Part shown: positions 43,376 to 54,769 of the stretch, piece by piece
How positions within the stretch are numbered: the stretch's first letter is position 1
How the letters are laid out: each line of letters starts with the position of its first letter
From: Ilyonectria destructans
Taxonomy: Eukaryota; Ascomycota; Sordariomycetes; Hypocreales; Nectriaceae
Direction: 5' to 3'
Length of the DNA: 64,000 nucleotides
NCBI GenBank assembly: GCA_020740775.1
Contig: JAHEWK010000021.1
Location: 496,001-560,000 of the forward strand
Notes under the pieces: model-generated
The model's database searches: none
Seen by the model: the letters and a program-made list of their open reading frames with translations, nothing else
Told to the model about the DNA's origin: nothing
Program-made: the position numbers and the translations under genes

Positions 43376-46100
43376 TTACTCAAACTCGATATCCGAGGGT
43401 AAACCCCATTCATGGGATTCATCTCTGTCTTCCAAGGGCTGGTGACGTATGTTAGCCCGAACTTGGAACTCCATGAATAATCGAGTATCAGAGTATGTAC
43501 ATACCAATATCGCCATCGTATCGCTATTAGGATCCAGATCGGCCGTGGCTCTTCTCCTTTCATAGGGCGGTACTATTATTCGATCTTCATCTCTCATGAC
43601 CTTCGCATTGAACACTTCCAGTTTCTTTGTTGCTACTCTTTCGACCCCGATCGTATGTATGTCTGGCGCGTGGTGTCTTCCCTGCCGGCCGCCGCCATAA
43701 AATTTAATCGAGTCGCATGCCAACTCAAATGCCAACGTATGGATATCGTCGACCGGTGAAGGCACGGCGTGTGTGGAGTTGTCCTTCCGGGCAAAGGCAT
43801 TCTCTATCGCCTTGCGTAGACAAACGGTGTATTCTGCAGTTAACGAGGTAGTCTTGAATAGAGCATCCAATCCGAAAGTTGAGGTTCGACGGGCCCAAAG
43901 TTCTCTCTTCAGCTCCAGGTTCAGATATTCAAGGCTGCGATCGACTTCTTGCCAGGTGTCCCGACGACCATGCGGATTGACGAGGCTATTCGAGAGGATT
44001 GCGCGCCGGAGCTCATTGTCACAAGCTTTGGTGCTCGTGAGCCGCTTCAGATAGAGCATCTCGAATGCGTAGTTTGATTGTCCAGTCCCCTCGAAGTAAA
44101 AGCAACAGACACCAATGACTCGATCGATGAGTCCTATGTCTCCGTTCTTGATGCCGTACTTCAAGGTCTTGTAGACAATCATCTGCTGAAGATATCGAGC
44201 ATGGCTCAGGAACTCCTCATCGATCGTGTTGTCGGCGTACTTCTCCTTGGATGGTCGCCAGGCTTGCGGCTCAAACGCGGATTTGCGAACATCTTCCACT
44301 AGCTCCATGAAACCTCTGGTACTCATCTTCTGAATTGCCCCGTCAACCTCGCCTTGTTCTGACGTGTCGATGCTGCGCTGCTCGAGGCGGGTATAGAGTA
44401 GTCCGACAACCCGAGCGTCGAAACTATGAAGTACCAGCTCTTCTAGAACCTGAAAAGCCGCACGGTCCGCTGGAATATTCTTTCGTCCCCAGAAGTTGAT
44501 GTTGTGATAGAGGGTTGAAGCGTCTTGCTGTTCCATATTGCCATAATGTGTCTTTTGCATGAGCCACAGGAAATTCATGCGCAGGTGAAACAGCGCAGCG
44601 ACTCCTATCAGCCAGTCTTTTCTGTCGTATGCTGCAGATGCGTCGACTTGTTCAGCTTGCATAGATCGGATGAGTGACGAAGTTTTCTGGTCGCCAAACG
44701 CCAAGAACAGACGGTTGTCGAATTCTGTGTCCTCCAGCTGGAACTGGTGCTTGTAAATACTCTCTACAACCTCGTAGGAGCCATCCAGAGTACCTTCGTT
44801 AAAAAGAATCGGACCGAGCGTCTTGCTGTCTGTCTTTCGAGGCTCGAGCAACTCGACGGTTGGCATAGCGGGGAAAGGGACGCCCGACTTGGCGAAGATA
44901 GATTTGACCGATTTTGGATATGCCGCTCGAATTGCCTCCGCTATGAAGTAGGTGTCGATCTCGGCGGCAGCCTCGTCGTATATAGCAGCACCAGGAGAGT
45001 ATAGAAGGTCCTCTATTGTAAGTGGAACCTCGCGATGCAGCATTGACTTCCTCAATCCACCCGGGGGAATGTCGGCGCCTCTGAAAACCTTCCCCGTTGT
45101 CACAGAGCGCATCTCTGCATGGTTTGAAATGAGCTGGTGCTTGATGCCTTCTTGATAGTCGAAGTTGTCATACACAACGCAGGCATCCATCTGTTGGCCA
45201 TATCGATGGACCGTCCCCTACTTACGATCAGTCGACGTCCATTCTGAGGGACTGTGAGGATGCCTTTGCTTGTTCTGCCACGGTTTCAAGATGCTTGTGG
45301 GCCCCCTTGTATCCTTCACAAAGCCCGAACTGGTGAAGCAGGTCCAGGATACGCCGTTTGACGCCATTGGAGTAAAGAAAGGCACCGAATACGCGGGGAA
45401 ACTTGTTGCTTCCTTCCGCGGCTCGAGAATAACAGAGAATCGACGTGATTAACGCAGTCCTGTGGTTGAATTTTGAAGGATCTCGTGGTGGTCGATCTTT
45501 CCTCTCCATCTTGGGGGCCATGAGACCCTTGAGCAGTCCACATAGAAGAGGAGCACGAGTTTGGACTTGCTCATACATCTGCCCGAACTGCATGTCGCTA
45601 AGTATACGCTCGTAGTCCTCCGGTTTCCGGCCACCTTCTGACTGTTCCTCCCTCCCAATACCAGCTTCTGAAGACTTCTCTGGTTGATGGTCGACCTGGT
45701 AGGCACTAAACATACCTCCGGTCTCCTCCAGTTCTTTCATTTCCTTCCTAAGAGCCTTGACGGTAACAATTCCGGTCGCACTAGATGTGGGATGCCCTCG
45801 CAGCGCGTCTAAGACCTCCGGCTGGCCATACATAGCCTCCGCAAGACGTTTGGCACGCGTCGCAGGGCGCTCCCCATATCCACCAGAACCTTGAGTCGTA
45901 GCGTAGACAAGAATAAATTCTCGCAAACTAATGTCATTTTGCCGCATGAATTGACATATCTTGTCTACTCTTCGCGCCTTGCTACGTCTTTGAGGCGCTT
46001 TCGTCCCTCGACGACGTGCTTCGGTAACAGGTGGACTTGGCGCGGCTGCAACGGGCGGGTTCAACCGCGCACTCTGACGACGCTGGTTGTGGGCTGACAT
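43376..46100 (-). CDS. DUF6589-type protein, possible RNase H-fold transposase
   Basis: Two adjoining frames look like one gene. The 5' frame (46100 to 45228) has a basic N-terminus, a predicted helical region (NDISLREFILVYATT) and the block MYEQVQTRAPLLCGLLKGL, TALITSILCYSRAAEGSNKF, LYSNGVKRRILDLLHQFGL, seen at the N-terminus of DUF6589 proteins. The 3' frame (45190 to 43376, 604 residues) starts with DACVVYDNFDYQEGIKHQ, the DUF6589 core signature, and continues with LAFGDQKTSSLIRS and AAFQVLEELVLHSFDAR. The junction is unclear. A strong donor GTAAGT at 45225 and an acceptor at 45191 would give a 35-bp intron but shift phase after an in-frame TGA; a weaker donor at GAC/GTCGAC keeps phase. 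So it may be intact or carry one indel. Function is not established for the family. The Asp, Asp, Glu order suggests a nucleotidyl transferase (inference). Confidence 0.65.
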
Positions 46101-46351
46101 GATCCAAGATCCAATCAATGGTGGAATAACAGTAGCGGAATCGAATGAGTCTATTCAATCAACTGTGCACCTCGTTGTTGTGGATGAAAATGGTTTTGAA
46201 TGCCGCCGTCTGCTTCGTACGAAATGTGTCCGCACACGCCCAAATTTCTTGACACGATCCTCAGGCCATTTGGTCGAGGACCGCATGTGACTTACCGATT
46301 AGGTATAGTCCGGCCCGCTGCCCCACAAATGGCCTGAGCTTGCTGAGGTAA

Positions 46352-46653
46352 CGCGCACCCGGGTGCGCAGCACGTGACACTTCCATGCGCACCCAGGTGC
46401 GCACCTATTGGGCCACTTTGGAGACGGGAGACAACACCAAGAAAATTATCACCAGAACTATAATTGGCCACTTTCCGGGGCCAATTGACCCTATATAGAG
46501 GAAAAACCAGATGCCATATATGACTTGCAAGTCTGGCAAGTCTGAGTGAGGAGAACTTGACTTGATTTGTGTTGTGAGCCCGACGATTTGATTTGCAAGA
46601 CTTGATTTGGCTTGCCAACTTGACTTGCTAGACTTGACTTATTAGGAACGCTG
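46352..46653 (-). mobile_element. Terminal fragment of the hAT family of 26014-29221
   Basis: Matches 28919-29221 closely, including part of the nested palindromes and the terminus ending at ...AGGAACGCTG. It starts inside the large inverted repeat, so the rest of the element was lost. It cuts the N-terminus off the following C2H2 gene. No 8-bp duplication can be matched. Confidence 0.85.
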
Positions 46654-47683
46654 TTCCCTACCTCAGGTCTCCAGAACCCGACGGGCTGGGGTGTCAAAAG
46701 TGTCCTTACATTGCTCGCCAAAGTAAGAGGATTCGGGCACACTATCGTATAATCCATCATTGTCTTAACCCAAACGGCCGAGGGAGACCAAGCCAGGGTT
46801 CACCACAGCCAGAGTCGGAAGTACTATCCTGGCGCTCGGGGTCCAGTGTCAACGCTTCTTCCCCTCAAGAGCAGCGAGTGGATGGTTCGAGATTGGCCGC
46901 AAGATGAGCACATCCAAGCCGCCGAAGCATCCGTCTGCACCAACCTTCCTCTCTAGCCGTCTCCACGTCAAAGCCTATTACATTGACGCCAGAGATGCGT
47001 ACACATCTAACGCAGGTGCTGGAGCGAGAGCAGAGATACTTGGATGCACAGGATCAGCCGCGGGTGCGGAGCAAGGCCCTTGGTGACAGTTCCTTCGCAA
47101 CCATAAGTCCTTGGCTTGAGCGTACTCAATGGCATATCGTCTACCAGAATGTTCGGCGGGATATCTTGCGGGCGATGACGCAGCTACCTAGTAGCGGAGT
47201 TTGCCCAGCCCCCGCAGCGGACTATGACCTCGGCCAAGGGTTATGCCAGGAGATCCGGATATTACTATTTCCTGGCAAGATGAACAGAAGATCTCATGTA
47301 TCGCGAGTGCCGTCGACATCATCTTTGACAAGTGTGAGGAGACAGCACGGCATACAAGTCGAAGTCTGCTCTGTTGGCTCCGGAGCCCACAGCTTCAGTC
47401 TTGCCAGCCAAAGCCATTTAAGCTCATCGTTCAGAATAGCAGTCGACAGAGATACCGGCGCTTATGGAAACGGCTCTTGACCTTCATTTTTCGAGGATAC
47501 CGCATGCCGCCTGCGATCCGAAACAAGGGACTCAATCTTCGGCTTGGCTCTGCTATTATGCAGCAGTTAGACGCGATATGGGACCATGAATCATTGGCCG
47601 CTTTCGATCCAGTACAGCGAAAGCTACCATGCCCAAGCCACTATAGGCAAAAGGAGGTGCAGCGACATAGTGGACTCCTGTAA
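46654..47683 (+). pseudogene. C2H2 / DUF3505-type protein, 5'-truncated, often found with RecQ-like helicases
   Basis: From 46654 the frame reads VPYLRSPEPDGLGCQKCPYIARQ..., with a zinc finger of CX2CX12HX4H type. A variable linker follows, then a conserved block (TISPWLERTQWHIVYQNVRRDIL) and, in the next frame, GDPDITISWQDEQKI, EETARHTSRSLLCWLRS, and a region with KRLLTFIFRGYRM to the stop at 47683. I recognise this as the DUF3505-like fungal family. Lesions: loss of everything before the finger (hAT terminus at 46653), TGA at 46905-46907 (compatible with CGA to TGA), and a one-base shift near 47240. A co-occurrence of this family with RecQ-like helicases in fungal genomes is from my general knowledge and should be confirmed. 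Confidence 0.7.
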
Positions 47684-47873
47684 AGTGGGGCTGGAAAAGG
47701 AACTCTAGTCAAGTTCCGAGGTAACAGCATCTGTAGGCCTGAGATATCGAGTCAAACTCTTCCTTCCAGAGAAACCTTTAGTTTATTAAGCAACTGGGCT
47801 CGACCAGTTTAACTCCTGACCGGGATCACCAGGCTTTTGTGAACATGGTCTCATAGGCAGGGTAAAGATGGCT

Positions 47874-49299
47874 TCATGACCCGTCGTCGTTGCCCCCGTT
47901 GGCTTCAATTGGTGCTAAAATCTCGTCCTGAAACCACGGCAAGTAGACATTTTGCGCCCACGCAGTAAGCTGTCTGAGTCCGGCCACAGTCTGGTATATC
48001 TCCATGATGCTCTGGGTACTACCAAACTGACGTTCGGTCCAAAAGATGGTCTTGGTACCTTCGCGTGTCGACAGGACAAACAGCCACCGGTGGCCCTGAA
48101 CGATGACTCCCGGAATGAAGGGCAACCGAGACAAAGCTTCGTCTGCCTGCTTCTCTTGCTCCTCCATGGGCGCTCGGTCGCTCGGTCGCTGCCGCGACGA
48201 GAGAACTGCTGAGCGGAGAAACGACCATTGTGCGGCGTGCCAAACGCCCATCTGCACCTCAGCCGTGTCCAACCGCTGACCTGGACCCTTAGTTTCGATG
48301 CTCAGGACAATTTCACGTAGTTGCAGCCGCCTAAAGTCGGTGTGGTTGACAGAAAGGGTCAGCATTCGTCGACAAAGGGCTTGGCGAGCTTGTAGAGACG
48401 GAGAGCCTTGTTGACTTGGGTCCGAGTAGATGCAGAAGTCAACCATTTTAGGTCCAATGGATTTTGGAAGCCATGTCTTGTGCGGCCGAGCAGTCGTGCT
48501 GATGATTGTGCCTAGTTAGCACGACTTGCGATCATATCATGCATGCCAATGCTTTTTGGGGGACTTGCCATGTTGTAAAGTTGAAGAGCCCTCCGTTGGT
48601 TCGCCCAGGCTCCCTGAAGACTACCTCTAATAGTCGACGGTGAACCTCGTCGTTCCAGCCCGCTTCCTCGTGTCCGAGTTGGTGACAGTCGCTCGCCCAT
48701 TCGTACACCAACGCAACCTCTTGGGGCGAGGGAATGCGGCCCGGGAGGTTCTCGAACTCGATGGCACTCTTGAAAGAAAATCTCCAAGGATGGGCGTTTG
48801 TGCCATGTAGCATCGGGCTTTCTAAAATCTCGTGCCGTCGATCGTCGGGAAGAAACTCGAGTCCACTGCCAATGTCGCGCAAAGTAGACAGGAGGGTATC
48901 GGCTTCTGGATTCGGGGGGGCTTCAAGCTTGAGTTGACGCAGCTCAAGGCCCGTTTCGTCGAGGCGGAGGCCCATAATCTGTTTCTTCAGTGGCGACGAC
49001 GAGCGCGAGCGAGCCGACGAGGCATGCGAGCCTGAGATGGACGATGCCCTGGACAAGCTCGGTGCGCTCTCATTGCGAGGACGAGGTGTCAACTCTGGGT
49101 CGGTCGCTAGATCGAGTCCCCGCTGTCGCTTTCGTGTTGGAGTTTCGTCAATGTCCGACATTGAAGCGGGGGGACTAGGCTCTTGAAGCGCAGCCTTGCG
49201 TTTGCTAGCTCCTGGCGGTGTTTGCGTTTGCGATGGAGAACCCTCAAAAGAGTCAGGCAAGGTTTTAATCCAAGCAAGAACCTGCTGAGAATCGGTCAT
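47874..49299 (-). CDS. PD-(D/E)XK nuclease-like protein
   Basis: Two exons, 49299-48569 and 48498-47874, give 451 residues. The start MTDSQQVLAWIKTL fits the family. A long Ser/Pro-rich basic linker (TPTRKRQRG, SSPLKKQIM) precedes a helical region and the nuclease-like core. The motif order is MVDFCIYSD (acidic residue) and LSIETKGPG (E-x-K), then MGVWHAAQWSFLR and IVQGHRWLFVLSTREG. This matches the large fungal family with PF20516. The intron (48499-48568, 70 bp) starts with GC rather than GT (GCAAGT) and ends CAG. Splicing there gives FNFTTC/TTARPHK, as in relatives, whereas no GT alternative restores that motif. The real substrate is unknown; such genes are multiplied in Fusarium accessory regions. 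It appears intact. Confidence 0.82.
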
Positions 49300-50745
49300 G
49301 GCGTGCGTGCCGTGTGATTCTGGTTGGTGATGGTCATTGTTTTGGTTGTTTAGGATGTACCTACGAGGGTTAGCGCAGCAACGCTGGATTTGTAATGCCT
49401 CAGGCAGCATGGAATTCAACGAAATATTTGTGGGTCTAAGACTCGATCGCGTGCACGGACGAAAAACATGTATTTTGGTGAAATCCGGGAGGGACATGAT
49501 GACGTGCACGAACCAGTAAGAGAGGTGAACTGAAAGGAGGAGGAAGTTGGTCAAATTCGCGCATCCTAACGGGCGTAACTTTTACGCAGCCGATGAGCTG
49601 GCGCCACATATCGTAGCATGCGACCCCGCACTTACATCTGGTACGAGGCTTGGAAAATCAGGCTTCGCTGATGGCCAACAGATTTCATCAGTCATGGCAT
49701 GTCAGTCCCGAATTTTCCCGCTTGGACAATTTTACAGGCAGAACCCCCCATAGGAGTTGTCACTTCTGTGATTGATGTAGACTTCCCATGTTGTCTTAAA
49801 TGGCCTGACTGATGTTGTGGCGATGGACGTCGAACGAGCAGAACCTCATCCATGTCCAGAGCGTGATGCGCCAGTTGATCCGTGGTGGCGTTACAACATG
49901 GTCCAAATTCGGCCTTGAAAGTGCCCAAAACAGTAGCCTCGACACAAACAAGAAAGGTAAATTTCAGGCGGCCCAGCAGCGGGTGAGGGATGGCTGAAGC
50001 GGTTTGGTACCTTGGCTTGGTCAATATGTCTAGCCGTGTCATGGAAGGACCTCCGGCGTATTCTCAACTGAGTGTCCATGCATCCAACTAGCTATGAAAT
50101 GGGATCATATGGCTTCTTTATTGACGGTCGCCACATTTCTCTGTCTGTTGGTAGCCCTTTCTCTGTAAACATAGTGCACAAGTGCAATGCAAGCCTGCAC
50201 TCTTGTAATTGGGTGTCTGATTCCTGTTCGTATGTCAGCATGCATTAGCTCAACGCCAGGAAAGGCCCTTTCGGCGAATGACTCACCCGTCAGCTCAACT
50301 GAGTCCGGGAGAAGTAGCAGAGCTGGTCCTTTGGGCAAAAGTTCGTCCATACCCCGCTCTACACAAGACAGCCCCCATCATCAAACAACATCAACCCAAC
50401 CCAAGCCGAAGTGTAAACGCTTGTCAACTTCGCGATCTTTACACTGGAAAGCTTCTTCCACGGTAAAAGAAGTCAACAACTGAAATGGGCTTCCGAGATT
50501 TCATCTAATGAGATTCTTAGGCATAAGAAGTTGATGTGATTGTGTCTGGACCCCCCTTCCTTCAGGAGCGTCATATCTAACTGCTCGCTCCGCCAAGTGT
50601 AGATATCATCACGTCGTCACGTCGTTCCCTTTCCCGTCTACCCACCCACTCAACGGGCGGTGAAGATATTGCAGCCCGACTAGGAACAGCATAGTCCGAG
50701 ACCTGGCCCCCCGACCTAGTACATGTTCACTTCGCGTCCCTTATA
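49300..50745. other. Intergenic region, no gene recognised
   Basis: Some frames are open for about 100 codons (for example minus strand 49692-50042), but none shows a domain, clear composition or plausible splicing. It probably holds the divergent promoters of the nuclease-like and DUF4238-type genes. Confidence 0.45.
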
Positions 50746-53086
50746 ATGGCACCACACGGAGTTCAATACCACCACTACATCCCTCGCTTCATCCTCAGGC
50801 GGTTTGCATATACAAACGTCGAAACAAAGTGGTAGGTGTATCCTTGTATTGATCCCAAACAATCTCTAATAGAAGTACAGGGGCAAATCGGATGGTCTTC
50901 TACATGTGTTCGACTTGCCTAGTAAGCAATTTCGCCTTGGAGAAGTCAGCAAGACTTGCGGTGCACAGGATCTCTACTATAAAGTGGGCGATAATGATCC
51001 AATGAGAATTGAACATCTCTTCAGCAAGCTAGAATCCAGAACTAGCTCGATTTTCGCCAAGATCAGTACCGCCGTAACCGAAGGGTTAGACCACGTCAAC
51101 ATCCTTGAAAAAGATATTCACATTCTCTTCAAGTTTATGGATCTTTCCGCCAGACGCTACGAACAGTACAATGACGAGCTCAAGAACCCTTATCGCGAGA
51201 ACGACTTCATGTTTCAACACCTGTTTGAAGCCTCGAGGAAGAGTGGCTGATCAGGCGGGCCGGGTCAATTCTGGCTTGAGCAGTTGCTCTACCTTTTGAC
51301 AACTGACCATGGGGACCTCCTAGCTGATGCCAGAAAGACCAACGATATTGGTGCCGCAGACACGTATAAACACTTCATCGAGAGCTACGCTCTTCAAATA
51401 TGGAAAGCAGCCGATGGGTACGAGTTCTTCTTGAACAAGCGACTGGTCGACTTCGAAGGTGACACGCAGTCCTTCTTGGGAGCAGAAGTGAAAGAAACAG
51501 GGACGCAACTTACATGGATGACTACAGAAGACATGATTCATATAGTACTTCCCATTAGCCCAGAAGTGGCTGTCATCTTTTGCAACGAGTCACGGTGCTG
51601 GGAGTCCCCTTTCGCTGCCACCGTGCATCGGCGCAGGGAGCCATATCCCCAGAATAGCCAGTTGGTAAAGGCTCCACACAAGGATGTCACCAATGTCTAC
51701 GTGCCAAGTATGAAGAGAGGCAAAAAGTACTGGCCCGCCACGACAGCATGGCGGGTGAATATCGGCACCCTATCGCGACACCACCATCGAATCATCACGT
51801 CATACTCCCTTGGTCATGCTCACTCAGTTGTCCTAGTCCGAAGCAGAGCACGATTCGAGAGAGCTAGAAGAGAATTGGAGGCGTTTAATAGGGAGAGAGT
51901 GGAGTGGTGGCAGAGCATTGGTATTCGGTCTGGCTATCGTGATGACCGGCGACAACGCAGAGAAGGAGTCACACATCCCATAAAGGACCAAATGGACAGG
52001 ATAGTAGACGATCACATGACTGCGCTCGATGAGGTCGTCAACATCATCAACACTACACACGAAAAACTACCGAGGACGAAGGAAAATGCGCTTAAGTCCT
52101 GGCTAGCGATCCGCACGATCGAGATTTCCGAGGGTATTACTACTCCTTCATTGAGGTCGGATGATACGTCCTCTTCTTTCCGCATCATGCACCCGGCTCT
52201 CAAAGCAACGTTTGTAGCTGCCTATCCGCCAAAACATCCGGACCATAGGGACCTTGTGACTATCGACTTTGGCGAATTCCTCAGTCATGCCATTGGGGAT
52301 GAGATGTTTGCTAAACTGTCTTTTGAGATCGATAAGAAGATTGGGGAATTGGTCCACACATATACCTTTCACTCTCACTTTGAAGCCTTCAGAGAGTCCT
52401 CCCTGCCTCCTACGAATTCCCTTTTCGAAGAACGCAATGATGACCTTAACGAACAGTCTATTCATCAGGAAGACATAACGTATATGATAAGCATATGTGC
52501 CATCCAAGTATGTGTGCCACCTATACTGTACAGCTAAAAGTATAAAGTTTATATTTTCTAAAATAGGCTATTTAATTAGTAAGTTCTTAAGGAATTAATT
52601 TTAAATATCTAAAAAAAAAAAGTCATAAGATAGTATTTTTTAAAATCTTTTTATTAATTTATTTAGCCTTTAATATTTAAATTTAATGAAAAATACAGTG
52701 TAAATAAGATTTCTTCTAATAATTTTATAAAGAAAATTATTTAAAATCTATAGAAATTTCCCTATAAAGGACCTTATTTAATAAACTGGAAAGAAAACTT
52801 TAAGCTATTTTAAGCTTAATTTGAATTTTTAAAGAATTTCTTAAAATCGCGATTTAAGGTGAAAATCTGAGTGGCACACATACTTGGATGGCACATATGC
52901 TTATCATATACGTTACTTGAAAATCCCTCTTTCGGTTCGATTCTCAGAGCAGCCCATGGTTTCGATGTCCTGAAATGGATGTTTGAGGAGCGGCAAGATA
53001 TCTTAGCAACTTTCGTAAAGCAGATTGCGGTTCCTATGGAAGCTATGCAACCCCAAGTTGTTCGGATTCGTGCAAGGCGAGAATAG
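50746..53086 (+). pseudogene. DUF4238-type protein, split by a MITE and with one nonsense codon
   Basis: Exon 1 (50746-50831) encodes MAPHGVQYHHYIPRFILRRFA, the DUF4238 N-terminal signature. A 49-bp GT-AG intron (50832-50880) leads to KSDGLLHVFDLPSKQF and a long alpha-helical protein. Two lesions are visible. A TGA at 51248-51250 replaces what should be a sense codon (CGA to TGA is the simplest change), and the frame continues unchanged after it. At 52478-52913 a MITE sits in the coding sequence; removing it and one TA restores EDI/LENPSFGSILRAAHGF in frame to the stop at 53086. DUF4238 proteins are of unknown function; in bacteria they occur in defence-related contexts, but no role is claimed for this one. 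Confidence 0.8.
52478..52913. mobile_element. pogo-type MITE within the DUF4238-type gene
   Basis: 436 bp, ends ACGTATATGATAAGC inverted, TA on both sides (52476-52477 and 52914-52915). The internal 'tcaccttaaatcgcgatttt' block matches the copies at 23891 and 57769, in opposite orientation. The subterminal GCATATGTGCC/ATCCAAG arrangement matches the pogo end at 24866. Confidence 0.92.
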
Positions 53087-53457
53087 TCTCAACACGGGCA
53101 TTCAGTCAGAGTTACAACAGATTTCAACTGGTTGGTTTTCCTGAGAGTAGAAATCGAATTAGTTCAGCTAACTAACGAGAAAATTAGAATATTAAAAATT
53201 TATATATGAAAACAGCGTGTTCTTGATCGAAAACACCGAGGGAATCATTGGAGTTGAGTGCTCGATGTAGTGCGGAGCAAGACATCTAGATGTTAGAGAC
53301 AGAGCAGGTGACGGCGATGGACGCTGAGGAGACAGAAGCCCCGGCACAGCTGACAAGCCCTCAGAAAAGGTGCCAATTTTGGCATGGAGGGAACACAGAG
53401 GAAGAGAGGAAATATATGTTGTACCTGGCCGACAAGTGACCCGCAACATCGGAGAAG
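53087..53457. other. Intergenic stretch
   Basis: No gene seen between the DUF4238-type gene and the third chromovirus copy. Confidence 0.5.
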
Positions 53458-53624
53458 TGTGAGGGAACGATCTGTGACTTTCATACTTTATGAATAGTCT
53501 CACTTTATGAATATTGTGTAAATAGCTTAAGTTAGAGCTTTCCTTAGGAATCTCTTTCTCTCCTTGTAAACAATCACTTTACCCAAGTCGCACCCGACCT
53601 CGTTCGTGCTCTTGTCCCGTCACA
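53458..53624 (+). repeat. LTR of chromovirus copy 3
   Basis: Starts TGTGAGGGAACGA and ends CCCGTCACA, the reverse-complement orientation of the LTRs at 36890 and 42578. Confidence 0.88.
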
Positions 53625-53883
53625 TATTGTTTACCAGTACCACGATACGGTATATCACTGTCCTCGACGTGAATATCGTCAGTTCCCCTCCAAACGTCGC
53701 CGCTGTACCAAAACATCACCTCAACACCCCTGCAAGCAGAATTTTCACCTCTCTCCATCAAACCAACCAAACCAAACCAACCAAACCAAACCAACCAAGC
53801 CAAACCAAACCAAACCAACCAAAACCTAACGAAACCGTCAACTCCACCTACACTATAGCCGCGACCGTCAAGTCAATAACACC

Positions 53884-54327
53884 ATGGTTAACACTGCCCC
53901 CATTCCCATCGATCGAGTGCCTCCCTGCCCCCTCCTCAGCGCCAGCAACACCGAGGAAACGTTCCGAAATGCCTTCGCAGCCAACCCAACCGGTCTCATG
54001 AAAGAAGTCTTCCTCGTATGCAACGCCGCCTACAGTATGCAAGGGGTAATCGACTCTCTACGTGCCTCGGTCGCGACGACAAATACAGAAGTGGAGGACC
54101 TCCAAACCCGCCTGGAAAATACGCTCATTACTAAGAGTAATGGAGACGCAACAATCACCCGTTTGATGGCAGAAAACGAAGCATACCTAAAAGTTATTCA
54201 GTCAGGAGGAGCTTCACACCGCACACCAGAACACCCCGACCCTGAGGCCTTCACTGGAGAGGACCCTACCCTTCTGTCGAATTTCCTTCAGCAACTCGAA
54301 CTGAAGCTCGAAATGAACAAGGATTAG
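53884..54327 (+). pseudogene. Chromovirus Gag fragment
   Basis: 147 residues similar to the first part of the Gag at 41112-42266, with a diverged middle (EVEDLQTRLENTLITKSNGDATITR). It ends in MNKD-stop where the full copy reads MNRDWW, so TGG has become TAG. The zinc knuckle is missing. Confidence 0.88.
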
Positions 54328-54330
54328 TGG

Positions 54331-54769
54331 AATTCAGAATCTCAACGCCATCCGTCATATCCCGACTAGACTTAGACACAACACGTTAGTTTTCGGGCTT
54401 TAAAATTCAACTAGAGATAGAATCAGCAATTATGTCAGCCCTCAATTAGGCCCTAACATCACAACTGCAGTTCTCAGGGGCTGCTGCTATTGCTGCCACT
54501 GTTCGCATATCACCACTAGATTTGTGCGACTGGATATGAAACGCGGCCCGTACTTTGGGGTTGTGTATCCGGTTTCACATTCAACTTGTTGCATCAAGGA
54601 CTCCAATCCTAACAACATAAGTTTAAATAGCTATGCCCGAACACATGGCTGTTCAATTTCTTTTGTTCTTTAGATAACTCATCAATTGACTGGTGCCATC
54701 AATGATCCCTGTGGAGCAAATTGTCTGACACACTGCCGACCACAACTGCAGTTCCCAGGGGCTTCCGCT
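54331..54769. other. Spacer before the first MULE gene
   Basis: Contains a block near 54461-54490 that recurs at 54742-54771 with few changes ('acaactgcagttc.cagg'), a partial duplication. The MULE terminus should be here but I cannot pair it with a right end. Confidence 0.4.

Larger units (their letters stand above)
53458..54330 (+). mobile_element. Truncated chromovirus copy 3 (LTR and partial gag)
   Basis: LTR at 53458-53624 (167 bp), a shortened AACCAAACC leader, then gag from MVNTAPIPIDRVPPCPLL. It lies in the opposite orientation to the full copy. Similarity falls off after about 54330 and no pol is present. Many transitions separate it from the full copy, so it is old. Confidence 0.88.

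Noticed and set aside
49692..50042. 116-residue minus-strand protein
   Set aside because: No domain, no relatives recognised and no supporting promoter or splice signals.
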